A program made the position numbers and the translations under genes. A DNA stretch of 64,000 bases from Paramagnetospirillum magneticum AMB-1 (GTDB taxonomy: Bacteria; Pseudomonadota; Alphaproteobacteria; Rhodospirillales; Magnetospirillaceae). The notes under the pieces were generated by a model. The model was not told the origin of the DNA. It saw nothing but the letters and a program-made list of their open reading frames with translations, and did not search any database. The stretch spans positions 1,636,745-1,700,744 of the forward strand of contig NC_007626.1 of NCBI RefSeq assembly GCF_000009985.1. Direction: 5' to 3'. Shown in pieces: positions 1 to 7,500 of the stretch (position 1 is the stretch's first letter; every line of letters begins with the position of its first letter).

Positions 1-41
1 AGATGCCCGACCAAGATGGCCTTGTTGACGCTTCCAGCCAT
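1..41 (-). CDS. ssb: Single-stranded DNA-binding protein, N-terminal fragment
   Basis: Only the first 13 codons are in the window. Read leftward from the ATG at 41-39 they give MAGSVNKAILVGH, the standard opening of bacterial and phage SSB proteins (usual form MAGSVNKVILVGNLG). The start overlaps the TAA stop of the upstream double-HTH gene (TAATG), so the two are translationally coupled. In phages SSB coats replication intermediates, which fits the primase and helicase genes further right. The rest of the gene lies beyond the window edge. Confidence 0.8.
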   Translation of the reverse strand, partial: MAGSVNKAILVGH

Positions 42-646
42 TATTTCCCCCTCTTGGCGTGGCAATGGGCGGGTGTCCGGGCGATGCCGGCGAGCTTGAG
101 GTGTTTCAGGACGGTGGTCCGCGCGACGCCGAGCCCGGCGGCGATCTTGCGGGTCGTCGGGTCCGGAACGGCGCGCCAGGCGGCGGCGATCCGGGCGGTC
201 AAGGCGGGGTCGGGCGAGTTGCCCCGGCGGACGTCCAGACCGGCCTTGCGGGCGCGCGACAGGTAGGACCGGACCGAATCCTCGTCGATCCCCATGGCGG
301 CGGCGATCTCCGGCCGCGTCCGTCCCGTGATGGCCAATCGGGCGGCGCGGACGATGCGGGGCTCGATGGCGGCGGGCTTGGGGCCGGGGCGGTGCGCTTT
401 TTGCGGCGGCCGCGTCACGGGGCGAGGTCCGGCGGTGCGGGGCGGAGAGGGAGGCGGCGCGCAAGCCGTCGCCGGCGGGATGGCGGCGATCGCCTCGGCG
501 CCGAGGGGGCGCGTGCGGCGGCCCCGGTGCCGGAGATTGTCCGGAAGAGGGGCAAAGCCGGACGCGGGTTGAATGACCTGAATGCGGCCGCCCCCGGCAA
601 GGAAACGGGCGATATGGTCGTCGAGGGTCATGGCGCCGAGGTTCAT
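41..646 (-). CDS. Phage protein with two helix-turn-helix motifs
   Basis: This 201-aa protein begins MNLGAMTLDDHIARF; the ATG at 646 was chosen because it overlaps the stop of the upstream gene (ATGA). Residues 1-40 are a short folded segment, about 40-95 are Pro/Arg-rich linker, and two HTH-like stretches follow at about 100-140 and 155-190. The second (KIAAGLGVARTTVLKHLKLAG) looks like a resolvase or Trp-repressor type HTH. It is probably DNA-binding, with unknown target. It sits in a leftward operon between the ParB-like cassette and ssb. I do not recognise a named family. Confidence 0.7.
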   Translation of the reverse strand: MNLGAMTLDDHIARFLAGGGRIQVIQPASGFAPLPDNLRHRGRRTRPLGAEAIAAIPPATACAPPPSPPRTAGPRPVTRPPQKAHRPGPKPAAIEPRIVRAARLAITGRTRPEIAAAMGIDEDSVRSYLSRARKAGLDVRRGNSPDPALTARIAAAWRAVPDPTTRKIAAGLGVARTTVLKHLKLAGIARTPAHCHAKRGK

Positions 647-948
647 GCCAAGCCTCCCTCGAGCTCGGCGGCGACCGGGGCGAACTTGGCGCGCACGGCG
701 GAGGCGGAGGCGCCGGTCACCTCGAGGCGGCGGCATTGCTCTCCCGGCGACAGGTGGCGGACTTCGGCGGCGGTTTCGGCGCAGGCGCGGGCGAGCCGGG
801 CCGAGGCCTCGTCGATCGCCACGGGGTCGAGGCCGATCACCTCGACCCGGACGCCGCCGCCCAGCGCGGTGGCGCGGAAGGTGACGACGATTCCACGATA
901 GCGGAACAGATGATCCGTTGCGGCGGCGGCGGGACGGCGCGTGCTCAT
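643..948 (-). CDS. Hypothetical phage protein, 101 aa
   Basis: The product is a small alpha/beta-looking protein (MSTRRPAAAATDHLFRYRG) with no motif I recognise. Its start overlaps the stop of the ParB-like gene and its stop overlaps the start of the double-HTH gene, both as ATGA. It is therefore a tightly coupled middle gene of the leftward operon. The coding frame is supported by that overlap pattern and by GC-rich third positions. Confidence 0.7.
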   Translation of the reverse strand: MSTRRPAAAATDHLFRYRGIVVTFRATALGGGVRVEVIGLDPVAIDEASARLARACAETAAEVRHLSPGEQCRRLEVTGASASAVRAKFAPVAAELEGGLA

Positions 949-3179
949 GCGGCTTCTCCCGTGGCCAGCGCGGCGCGGTGGTTTTCCAGCACCAGCGCGA
1001 GGTGGTCGAGGTCCTCGATGGTCAACAGGACGTCGGGGGTGATCGACGGGAGGCCAAAGGCCCGCGCCAGGGTGCCGGCGGCCGCCTCGATCCGCGCCTC
1101 AGGCACGAGCTCGAACAGGGGCGTTTCGCCGGTGGGCGCAAAGGGATTGTCGATGACCGGCGCCAGGGCGGCGACGATGGTTTCGAGGGAGATGTCACGG
1201 ACCCCCTTGGCGGCGATCGCCTCCTCGAGGTCGATCTGGCGGGGGTCGGGACCGGCGGGCGGGGTCGCCTTCAATGCCGCCTCGATCTCGGCCTTGAGGC
1301 CGAAGCGCAGGGAGGGCAGGACATAGGTGGGCGGGGCTTGGCAGACGATATCCTCGCGCAGGCCCTTGATACCGCCGACGTCGGGGGCGTCCGAGTTGGG
1401 CGATACCTGCGCCCACACGTCGAGGAGGGCGGGCTTGCGGAGCCCGTCGAGATCCTCGGGGAGCAGGGTCAGGCCGTGGGCCTCCTCGGCGCCGATCAGG
1501 CCGAGGGAGCGCGCCATCCCCACCACGGCGGGGCGGTCGCCCGCCTCGGGGCTGTAGGTGGCGAAGGAGCCGACGCGCAGGGCCACCAGGGCGGCGAAGA
1601 ACTCGCCCACCTCGGCGTCGGTCATGGCGGCCAGCGCGCCCCAGGCCGCGCCGTTGTCCGCCTCGCCCCAATCCTTGCGGCGCACGTCGCCGGCGGCGAT
1701 CTCGAAGCCCTTCTTGGCGGCATCGGCGAAACGGGGGAGGTAGTGGGCGATGGTGTCCTCGACATCCTGCGACCACGCCTTGTCGTCGGCGCCCAGATGC
1801 TCGGTGCGGATGCGGACGTTCTCGCCGCAGCCGATCAGGGCGAGGCAGGCGGCGCGCATGGCCATGACGGGGGAGCGGGACAGGGCGGTTTGCAGGGCGA
1901 CGGTCTTGCGCCGCCGGGCATGGCAATAATGCCCCTTGGTGACGGACGAGGATTGCTCGGCCGGGGCGTCCCCGGTCAGGCCTGCCGCGCTGGCGGCCTG
2001 CTTGGTCCGCTCGGCCTTGGAGACGAGGTCGGTATGCACGACCACCAGGCCGTTGCCCTTGATCTCATAGACCACGCCGCGCGCCGGGTCCTTCTTGTCC
2101 GTCTCCCAATCCCACGAGGAGAAGTACTCGCCGGGCTTGCGGCCGTCGATGACCCTGGTCCAGGCGTAGCCCTTGGCCCGGGCCTTGATCTCGGCCTCGG
2201 CGATGGCCTTTTGCTGCAGCTTCTCGAATAGCTTGGCATCGGCGAAATAGGCGACGTTCGGGTCGGATTCGTCGGCGATGAGCTCGCCGGTGTACTCCGC
2301 CGGCGGAAAGAAGGCGACCGTGGTCGGGATGAGCGACTGCGTGAGGTAGCGCTTGAGGTCGCGGGTGGTGGGGAAGCTTCCCTTGGCTATCTGGTCGAGC
2401 GCCAGGGACTGCGACGGTAGGGGGCAGAAGGCGGCGAGGATGTTCGCCGCCTCGACGGTGATCCGTCCGTCGCGCAGGGCATCCTTGGCGGCGACGTCGA
2501 GATCGCGGACAAGGCGAAGGCGCATTTCCACCGTGCGCTTGACCATGCCCACGGTGGCGGCGATCTCGGCGGCCGAGCGGCCGAGCTTGCGCAGCTTTTC
2601 GAAGGCCTCGGCCTCTTCCCACGGGGTCATATCCTTGCGGGCGACGTTTTCCGTCAATGCGAGCTCGAGGAGCTTGGCGTCGTCGCAGGGATCGATCAGA
2701 CGGATCGGAAGCGGAGTATCGGCGGGGCGTTCGCCCGCATCGATCAGGCGGCGGGTCGCCTGCCAACGGCGCTCGCCGGCGATGATCTCGTATTCGACCC
2801 GGGGGTCGGTGGGCTGGGTGAAGGCCTGGCGCGCGTAGCGGACGAGGAGAGGGAGGAGCACGCCCTCGATCCGGACGGAATCCACCAGCTTGGTGAGCTC
2901 GTCCTCGTCGATCCGCTGGCGCGGGTTGAGGGGAGACGGCGCGATCCGGTCATGGGGCGCGGCAGACACGCCCATGGGCACGACGGCGGGGGCCTGCGCG
3001 GGCAGTGACGGCCCGGCCTTGGCGGCGATCGCCGCCTCGGCGCGGGCATAGGCCCGCACAGCGGCGCTCTTGTCCACGCCGAAGCGCGTGCCGATTTCGG
3101 CGAAGGACGGGGCGGGGGTGGCCTGGCGAAGATCGTAGATTTCGCGTTCCTGCTCAGGCGTGAGCTTTTGCTTGCCCAT
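945..3179 (-). CDS. Large ParB/RepB-like protein, 744 aa
   Basis: Residues 1-50 form an HTH-like segment (FAEIGTRFGVDKSAAVRAYA). Residues about 75-180 are a ParB/sulfiredoxin-fold domain with NPRQRID, EIIAGERRW and LTENVARKDMTPWEEA, the CTP-binding signatures of ParB. A KorB-type HTH region follows (about 190-270). The remaining 450 residues are not a standard ParB part and contain a second globular region. No ParA lies nearby, so a chromosome-style partition role is not supported. Related large ParB-like proteins occur on plasmids, integrative elements and phages. It may bind the repeated palindromes in this prophage, which is inference only. Confidence 0.85.
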   Translation of the reverse strand: MGKQKLTPEQEREIYDLRQATPAPSFAEIGTRFGVDKSAAVRAYARAEAAIAAKAGPSLPAQAPAVVPMGVSAAPHDRIAPSPLNPRQRIDEDELTKLVDSVRIEGVLLPLLVRYARQAFTQPTDPRVEYEIIAGERRWQATRRLIDAGERPADTPLPIRLIDPCDDAKLLELALTENVARKDMTPWEEAEAFEKLRKLGRSAAEIAATVGMVKRTVEMRLRLVRDLDVAAKDALRDGRITVEAANILAAFCPLPSQSLALDQIAKGSFPTTRDLKRYLTQSLIPTTVAFFPPAEYTGELIADESDPNVAYFADAKLFEKLQQKAIAEAEIKARAKGYAWTRVIDGRKPGEYFSSWDWETDKKDPARGVVYEIKGNGLVVVHTDLVSKAERTKQAASAAGLTGDAPAEQSSSVTKGHYCHARRRKTVALQTALSRSPVMAMRAACLALIGCGENVRIRTEHLGADDKAWSQDVEDTIAHYLPRFADAAKKGFEIAAGDVRRKDWGEADNGAAWGALAAMTDAEVGEFFAALVALRVGSFATYSPEAGDRPAVVGMARSLGLIGAEEAHGLTLLPEDLDGLRKPALLDVWAQVSPNSDAPDVGGIKGLREDIVCQAPPTYVLPSLRFGLKAEIEAALKATPPAGPDPRQIDLEEAIAAKGVRDISLETIVAALAPVIDNPFAPTGETPLFELVPEARIEAAAGTLARAFGLPSITPDVLLTIEDLDHLALVLENHRAALATGEAA

Positions 3180-3191
3180 GGGGATGGTCTT

Positions 3192-3302
3192 TCAGTTCTG
3201 GGGGTGGCGGGGCGCGGACAGGCCGCGCACGGATTGGATGACGACGGGCGACCCCGGCGGGCGGAAGAAGCGGCGCAGGCGGCGGAGAAGGGCCCCGATC
3301 AT
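3192..3302 (-). CDS. Small basic phage protein, 36 aa
   Basis: The ATG overlaps the stop of the upstream coiled-coil gene (TCATGA) and the stop is 12 bases before the ParB-like start, so it fills the gap in a tightly packed operon. The peptide starts MIGALLRRLRRFFRPPGS, an amphipathic basic helix, and has no recognisable domain. Overlap and spacing are the only support. Confidence 0.4.
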   Translation of the reverse strand: MIGALLRRLRRFFRPPGSPVVIQSVRGLSAPRHPQN

Positions 3303-3919
3303 GATTGCGCCCCCTCGGCCCGCTGGCGGCGCTGGGCGGCGAGGTCAAGACGCAGGCGCTCGCGGCGCAGGTCGCGGAGCTCGTCGGCGACTTCATCGCG
3401 GCGGGCGCGCCGGCGGCGCTGGGCGTCGCGCTGTTCGCTCAGGTCGGTGACCGATTCCGCGCGGGCGGCGCGGGCGGCGGCAGTGTCGGCCGCGCCGGCG
3501 GCGTCATTGGCGAGGAGGCGCCGCAGCGTGTCGGCGGTTTCGGCCTCGCGGTCGGTGGCGGCGAGGAGGACGCGGCCGCCGATCTCGATCAGGGCGTCCA
3601 ATTCCTCGGCCTCGCGCTCGGCCTGATCGATGCGCCGCCCCAGACTGGCGCGGCGGGCGGCGATCATGTCGTCGGTCAACAGGTAGAGACGCCCGGTGGT
3701 CGCCTCCATGTCGATCACCCGGCGGGTCATCAGGGCGAACAGAGAGTCGTGGCGGTCCAACTGCCAGGCGCGAACGTCCTCGCCCGAGGAGAGGCGGGCG
3801 AGCAGGGCGTATTGCGGCTGGGTGAACTTCTCGCCGGGGAAGGCGGCGGTCAGGGAGGTGGCGGCGAGGGTGGCGCGAATGGCATTCGCAGGGCAGGGCG
3901 ATGATTTGGAAGCGATCAT
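3299..3919 (-). CDS. Coiled-coil phage protein, first gene of leftward operon
   Basis: The product has 206 aa. Residues 1-95 are a compact N-terminal part that includes FTQPQYALLARLSSGEDVRAWQ, and about 95-200 are charged, Ala/Arg/Glu-rich and predicted coiled coil. No enzymatic motif is visible. It heads the leftward operon toward the ParB-like gene. One of the prophage palindromes (3875-3889) lies inside its start region and encodes NAIRA. Its promoter should lie in 3920-4099, where the ATTAGGCA operator motif also sits. Confidence 0.65.
   Translation of the reverse strand: MIASKSSPCPANAIRATLAATSLTAAFPGEKFTQPQYALLARLSSGEDVRAWQLDRHDSLFALMTRRVIDMEATTGRLYLLTDDMIAARRASLGRRIDQAEREAEELDALIEIGGRVLLAATDREAETADTLRRLLANDAAGAADTAAARAARAESVTDLSEQRDAQRRRRARRDEVADELRDLRRERLRLDLAAQRRQRAEGAQS
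3875..3889. repeat. Prophage 15-bp palindrome, copy 1 (perfect)
   Basis: GCGAATGGCATTCGC is a perfect 7+1+7 palindrome lying within the coiled-coil gene. It is the first of six copies spread over the prophage. Confidence 0.85.
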
Positions 3920-4099
3920 GTGCCGACCTTTCGATCTTGCCCCGGCTGGGGCATTCCGGGCGGGACCTCCGCCTGACGATCGGCAATATTAGGCATGGCC
4001 TTATTTTTAGGTCAATAATGAAATTAGGGCTCCCCGTATTTTGTTGGCGATGCATGCACAGAGTTCTGTGTTGATGCCCTGATCCGGCGGTGCGGCAGA
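3920..4099. promoter_or_regulatory. Divergent regulatory region with ATTAGGCA operator
   Basis: This AT-richer stretch lies between the leftward operon and the rightward HTH gene. AATATTAGGCAT at 3985-3996 matches 11 of 12 bases of a site at 5462-5473 that overlaps the -10 box of the Cro-like gene, and a related site lies at 4498-4508. A nearby inverted half (GGCCTTA) makes an imperfect palindrome. It is a likely operator for one of the prophage HTH regulators. Confidence 0.5.
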
Positions 4100-4483
4100 A
4101 TGCCCGGCATGGCGAAGAGGGTTCCCAAACTGTCGCATGAGGCGGCACCGCTGGCCCGGTCCGTCCACGCCTTCATGGCGGGGCGGGGCCTGTCCATGCG
4201 CGGCTGGTGCCGGCGGGCGGGCCTGTCGGCCAATGTCCTTGCCGAGCTGTTCTCGGGCCGGACGCGCAGCCTGAAATACGCCACCCTGGAACGCCTGGCG
4301 GCGGCGGAGGGGGTCGCGGCATCCGACCTGGCGGCGGGTGCCGGACTGGTGCGGGTGTCCGACGTGGCGGCGGCGGTGTCAGCCTGGGCGGCGGAACGGG
4401 GGATCGCCGATCCCGAGGGCGTCGCAGAAGAGGTGATCAGGCGACTGACCCTCGTCCCCGACGACGCATGGCCGGCGGCATAG
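4100..4483 (+). CDS. Phage HTH regulator (Xre/Cro-type)
   Basis: This 127-aa protein carries one HTH at about residues 28-75 (LSMRGWCRRAGLSANVLAELFSGRTRSLKYATLERLAAAEGVAASDL), the layout of an Xre-family DNA-binding domain. Its short C-terminal tail has no peptidase motif, so it is not a LexA/CI-type cleavable repressor. The start may be the ATG at 4109 (MAKRV) rather than 4100. It faces away from the ParB operon and shares a regulatory region with it, so control of that operon is likely. Confidence 0.7.
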   Translation: MPGMAKRVPKLSHEAAPLARSVHAFMAGRGLSMRGWCRRAGLSANVLAELFSGRTRSLKYATLERLAAAEGVAASDLAAGAGLVRVSDVAAAVSAWAAERGIADPEGVAEEVIRRLTLVPDDAWPAA

Positions 4484-4694
4484 ACCATCGAATCATGCCA
4501 TTAGGCATAGTGTATGCATTCGGTGAAAGTAATGGGTTGCGCCGATTGCAATCTTTGGTTCTAAATTGTCAGGCTCCCGTCAGGAAAGGCGGGGGCTTGG
4601 GGCGATGTTTCCACCCCTTGCCGAGCGGAGCGTTGGTCGCGCCCGCCAAGACGTTAATTGTCTTCCCGCCGTCCGGCCGGACAGGGGGAAGCCT
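4484..4694. promoter_or_regulatory. Intergenic segment with second ATTAGGCA site
   Basis: CCATTAGGCAT at 4498-4508 is followed by the inverted repeat GCATA-GTG-TATGC. This is the second prophage copy of the ATTAGGCA motif. The rest of the segment shows no gene. Confidence 0.4.
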
Positions 4695-5039
4695 ATGGCT
4701 TGGGGTGGAGACGTGGCAACAGGCAAAGAGGGGCGCGCCCTCATAAAGGCAGTGGCGGAATCCTTCCGCCACGCGAGGCCGATCCTGTTCGGCGACGGGC
4801 CGGGCAGGCACCGGTCCGAGTGCGGTCAATGCGTGGACCGATTGCAGCGGCGGCGCGAAAACGGGCGGCGGGATGCCGCCTCAGTCCTTGGCGAATTGCA
4901 GAGCGTGGCGCAGGAAGTTGGCTGCGTCAGCGATGCCGGGCAATGTCCCGTCCTGGCGGCGCATGGACACCACCCAATCATGGGTGCGCAGGACCATGGC
5001 GGCGACGTCGTCGGCCGCCGGCAGCTTAAGCGAGTCTGA
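4695..5039 (+). CDS. Possible small phage gene overlapping the repressor antisense
   Basis: The ATG follows a good ribosome binding site (AGGGGGA, 6 bases away). The first 60 residues look protein-like and contain a CGQC pair. From about 4881 the frame runs antisense through the repressor gene, and the translation there is probably not meaningful. It may be a real short gene whose stop was lost, or chance. Confidence 0.25.
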   Translation: MAWGGDVATGKEGRALIKAVAESFRHARPILFGDGPGRHRSECGQCVDRLQRRRENGRRDAASVLGELQSVAQEVGCVSDAGQCPVLAAHGHHPIMGAQDHGGDVVGRRQLKRV

Positions 5040-5384
5040 GATCAGTTCGGTCACGGCGGCGGCGGCGACGGCGACGGCGTCGCGGTCCATGGGCACCGCC
5101 TGCGCCAGGGCCGAGGGAAGCTGATCGCTTCCCCGGCCAAGCAACCAGTCCACGGACACGCCGAGCAGATCGGCGATGGTCATCAGGTTGTCCAGGCTGG
5201 GCGCGCTTTCCTTCTTCCATCCGGAGACGCTGGCGGGGGTGATGCCGATCTCCTTGGACAGCCCCTGCCGCCGCATCTTCCTCTCCGCCAGGGCGAGATC
5301 GAGGCGCCGGTTGAACTCATCCACCCAGGAGGGCCGGATCTTCGCCTTCCTGGAGATGGCTTCGGTTTTGGGCGAGCGGTTCAT
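4881..5384 (-). CDS. Phage repressor-like HTH protein
   Basis: This 167-aa protein has an HTH_3 domain at about residues 25-80 (GLSKEIGITPASVSGWKKESAPSLDNLMTIADLLGVSVDWLLGRG), typical of CI-like repressors. The C-terminal half is helical and lacks the Ser-Lys peptidase of LexA-type repressors, so induction by RecA-driven self-cleavage is not expected. I chose ATG 5384 (MNRSP) over 5405 because 5405 would fall inside its own promoter. It is divergent from a YdaS/Cro-like gene across a 95-bp switch region, the classic lysogeny arrangement. Confidence 0.8.
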   Translation of the reverse strand: MNRSPKTEAISRKAKIRPSWVDEFNRRLDLALAERKMRRQGLSKEIGITPASVSGWKKESAPSLDNLMTIADLLGVSVDWLLGRGSDQLPSALAQAVPMDRDAVAVAAAAVTELISDSLKLPAADDVAAMVLRTHDWVVSMRRQDGTLPGIADAANFLRHALQFAKD

Positions 5385-5406
5385 GGCGTGATTGTGCCCT
5401 GACAAG

Positions 5407-5412
5407 ATTTTA
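5407..5412 (-). promoter_or_regulatory. Candidate -10 box of the repressor gene
   Basis: On the minus strand TAAAAT lies 22 bases before the repressor ATG. The matching -35 (TTCGGG at 17 bp) is poor, as expected for a promoter needing activation. Confidence 0.35.
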
Positions 5413-5443
5413 CGGTCATCTCAGATGCGCCCGAATCTTTCGC

Positions 5444-5472
5444 TTGATCTAAGATTTGGGCGTGCCTAATAT
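5444..5472 (+). promoter_or_regulatory. Sigma70-type promoter of the Cro-like gene, giving a leaderless message
   Basis: TTGATC (5444-5449), a 17-bp spacer and TAATAT (5467-5472) form a near-consensus promoter. The next start codon, ATG 5480, is 8 bases past the -10, where transcription should begin. The -10 lies inside the ATTAGGCA operator (5462-5473, minus strand), and AATCTT/AAGATT inverted arms lie upstream. Confidence 0.6.
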
Positions 5473-5479
5473 TCTCGGC

Positions 5480-5707
5480 ATGAAAAAGCCGCGCACCTAC
5501 AAGCATGCCGATGCCGCCCTGACCGAAGCATTCAACCGGTCCGGCGGATTGTGCGCGCTGGCCGAAAAGCTGGAGCGTACTCCGGCTTCGCTGTCCGGGT
5601 GGCGGCGGGTGCCGCCAGAGCATGTCCTGACCATCGAGCGGATCTCGGGCGTGCCGCGCCATGTGCAGCGGCCGGACCTGTATCCGCCGCCCGAGGAGGT
5701 GGCGTGA
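5480..5707 (+). CDS. YdaS/Cro-like HTH regulator
   Basis: This 75-aa protein begins MKKPRTYKHADAALTEAFN and has an HTH with ALAEKLERTPASLSGWRRVPPEHVLTIERISG. This matches the YdaS_antitoxin/Cro-analogue pattern, in which the region after the HTH names the host prophage promoter. It is the first rightward gene of the switch and would shut off or compete with the repressor. Start choice: the upstream GTG at 5456 lies inside the promoter, so ATG 5480 is preferred. Confidence 0.8.
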   Translation: MKKPRTYKHADAALTEAFNRSGGLCALAEKLERTPASLSGWRRVPPEHVLTIERISGVPRHVQRPDLYPPPEEVA

Positions 5708-5746
5708 TGAGTGGCCGCCCTTCCCATTCCGTCCATAGGAGGTCCC

Positions 5747-5929
5747 ATGCGGATGATGCTGATTCGTGCGGCGGCGCGCTTGCTGCGGCCGGTAGTCGAG
5801 GAGATCGAGCGGCGGCGGGGCGGAAGCTCCCCTGCCGAGATCAGGGTCAAGCTGACCATAGAGGGTGCGGAGGACGTCCGCGCCAAGCTGGAAGCCCTTG
5901 GCGCGGAAGCGGCCCGGCAAGGCGGGTGA
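5747..5929 (+). CDS. Hypothetical early phage protein, 60 aa
   Basis: ATG 5747 follows AGGAGGTCCC, a strong ribosome binding site, which decides the start over the GTG at 5711. The product (MRMMLIRAAARLLRPVVEEI) has an amphipathic N-terminal helix and a small C-terminal fold ending in KLEALGAEAARQGG. Its function is unknown. Confidence 0.6.
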   Translation: MRMMLIRAAARLLRPVVEEIERRRGGSSPAEIRVKLTIEGAEDVRAKLEALGAEAARQGG

Positions 5930-5933
5930 CTCG

Positions 5934-6149
5934 TCAGGCGGAAACCTGCGACGCAGTTATTTCCATCGCCTGGATCGCCTTCGCAGCGTCGGCGCCCATG
6001 CTTTCGGGAATGACCGATCTGGCGAGGATGAAAACCATTTTTGCCTCGTCCTCCGTCAACACCCCTTTGGCTCTCAGGACGCCGACCGCGATCCCAACGG
6101 TCGCGGCGATGGCGTTGACGTGCGCAACAAGCGCGTTCGGCTCGGACAT
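5934..6149 (-). CDS. Hypothetical small protein on the opposite strand
   Basis: This 71-aa helical protein (MSEPNALVAHVNAIAATVGIAV) has a G-rich ribosome binding site just upstream of its ATG and no recognisable domain. It lies antisense within an otherwise rightward early block, so it may be an independently transcribed lysogenic gene. Confidence 0.5.
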   Translation of the reverse strand: MSEPNALVAHVNAIAATVGIAVGVLRAKGVLTEDEAKMVFILARSVIPESMGADAAKAIQAMEITASQVSA

Positions 6150-6237
6150 GATACCCCCTGCTGGCTGGTCCGTGGAAAGTCACCAGCATAACGGGTGCCG
6201 GAGCCGGCGTCATGCCGGTTCCGGTGAGGGGGTGTGA

Positions 6238-6507
6238 ATGATCGCCATCCCTGCCCGCCTCAACCGTGACCGCCGCAATGTCGCCCTGGCGGCGCGGATG
6301 ATCGTTTCCGTCTATCGCTGCCTTCCGCCGATCCTGTGGGATTGGTCCGAGCGGGCCGACCGCCTCAAGCGCCGCGCCGAAATGGTCGGTGACGCCGCCG
6401 CCATGGCGCGCGCCGGGGGCTTCCGGCTGTGGGGCTGGCACGCGCCGCGAACGGTCAGGGCGCTTTTCCGCGATCCCGAGCGGAGGGTCTTCCGACATGA
6501 CGACTGA
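6238..6507 (+). CDS. Hypothetical phage protein, 89 aa
   Basis: The product is a basic, helical protein (MIAIPARLNRDRRNVALAAR) with several Trp residues and no known motif. Its start follows a GGGGTGTGA stretch. The 3' end overlaps the convergent gene 6455-6775 by 53 bases. Confidence 0.55.
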   Translation: MIAIPARLNRDRRNVALAARMIVSVYRCLPPILWDWSERADRLKRRAEMVGDAAAMARAGGFRLWGWHAPRTVRALFRDPERRVFRHDD

Positions 6508-6775
6508 GCCATTTATGGGCCTCGCCGAAACCGTCCGTCGCCCATTGTCCGGGGCTGGCCAGTTCCATGGTGACGAATTGCCCACGCTCGCCGATAGCGT
6601 CGCGGATGAGGTGGTCCGGGACCATGGCCTCGGCGAGGTAGCCGATCGCCTGACCCTTGTCCCAGGCGAACAGGATGCGCGGCTCGGGCAAGAGCCGGCC
6701 AAGGGCGAGGCGCTCGGCCTGGCGGGATTCGAGCCTGCCGTCGAAATCGACGAGCAACAGGAACGGGCGGGGCAT
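6455..6775 (-). CDS. Hypothetical protein, 106 aa
   Basis: It reads MPRPFLLLVDFDGRLESRQAERL, a beta-strand followed by an acidic DFDGR turn, with a compact alpha/beta composition. GGAGA lies 4 bases before the ATG. The gene is convergent with 6238-6507. The opening resembles small HAD-like or DUF proteins, but I cannot assign a family. Confidence 0.5.
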   Translation of the reverse strand: MPRPFLLLVDFDGRLESRQAERLALGRLLPEPRILFAWDKGQAIGYLAEAMVPDHLIRDAIGERGQFVTMELASPGQWATDGFGEAHKWLSRHVGRPSARDRGKAP

Positions 6776-6849
6776 GACGTCTCCATGGGGTTCGCTTCGG
6801 CCGGGTTGATCATGCCCGCCACCATGCGCCAGGGGGAGGGGGTAAATCC

Positions 6850-7500
6850 ATGACCTCGGCGAGTGTCAGACATTCCCCGTCCGCCCTGCACCCGGTGGAT
6901 CTCTTCGGCGCCTCGGCGTCGGGCCTGCATCCGGTCGGCGAGCGCATCGCCCTTTGGCTGGCGGACATCCCCGCGAAGGTCGTCGCCCGCGACTTCGCGG
7001 TCGCCGTCCATACGGCCAAGGGGTGGAAGCGCGGGCATCTGCCGCTCATGGCGCATTTCGCGGCCATGGTGACGCGGTGGGGCGACGACTTCCTCGATTT
7101 CGCGTTCGCGCCGGCGCTGGCCGAGGCCCCCAGCCTTTCGCAGCAATTGGACCGGATGGAAAAGCGGGCGGCGCAGTTCTCGCGCGATCTGGCCGAGCTC
7201 AAGCAACAGGTGACCCATGAGAAGGTTGAGGATCAGTCTCGCCGCGCTGCTGGTGCGGGCGGCGATGACGCTGGAAGCGTGGCGGGACCGGGTCGCGCGC
7301 GCGGCCGCATGGTGTCTCGGGCGATAGGACTCGGCCTTCTGCTGGCCCTGGCGGCGCCGATCCTGTCCGACGCGGTCGCGCCGGCGGTCTATGCCTCGGT
7401 CCTCGACCTGGGAGATCAGGGCGACGACCCCGCCGCCCGGCTGCACAAGGTCGCGCGGCGGCCCTTGCGCCTGGGCGGCAAGCGCGAGTTGTCGGCATGA
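6850..7500 (+). CDS. HTH-type phage protein running into a membrane segment (likely composite)
   Basis: Residues 1-120 are a regulator-like domain (IPAKVVARDFAVAVHTAKGWKRGHLP) followed by a short coiled coil. Residues about 153-180 form a hydrophobic helix (AIGLGLLLALAAPILSDAVA). The stretch between, residues 121-152, has poor third-position GC, while another frame at 7217-7327 has a better coding profile. The single frame may therefore join two genes that were once separate, with a small gene overlapping the join. The stop overlaps the next gene's ATG (ATGA). Confidence 0.5.
   Translation: MTSASVRHSPSALHPVDLFGASASGLHPVGERIALWLADIPAKVVARDFAVAVHTAKGWKRGHLPLMAHFAAMVTRWGDDFLDFAFAPALAEAPSLSQQLDRMEKRAAQFSRDLAELKQQVTHEKVEDQSRRAAGAGGDDAGSVAGPGRARGRMVSRAIGLGLLLALAAPILSDAVAPAVYASVLDLGDQGDDPAARLHKVARRPLRLGGKRELSA
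7217..7327 (+). CDS. Possible overlapping 36-aa phage protein
   Basis: MRRLRISLAALLVRAAMTLE begins at an ATG inside the 6850-7500 frame and ends at TAG 7325-7327. Most of its codons end in G or C, unlike the overlapped frame. It is a basic amphipathic helix of unknown role. Codon bias is the only support. Confidence 0.3.
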   Translation: MRRLRISLAALLVRAAMTLEAWRDRVARAAAWCLGR

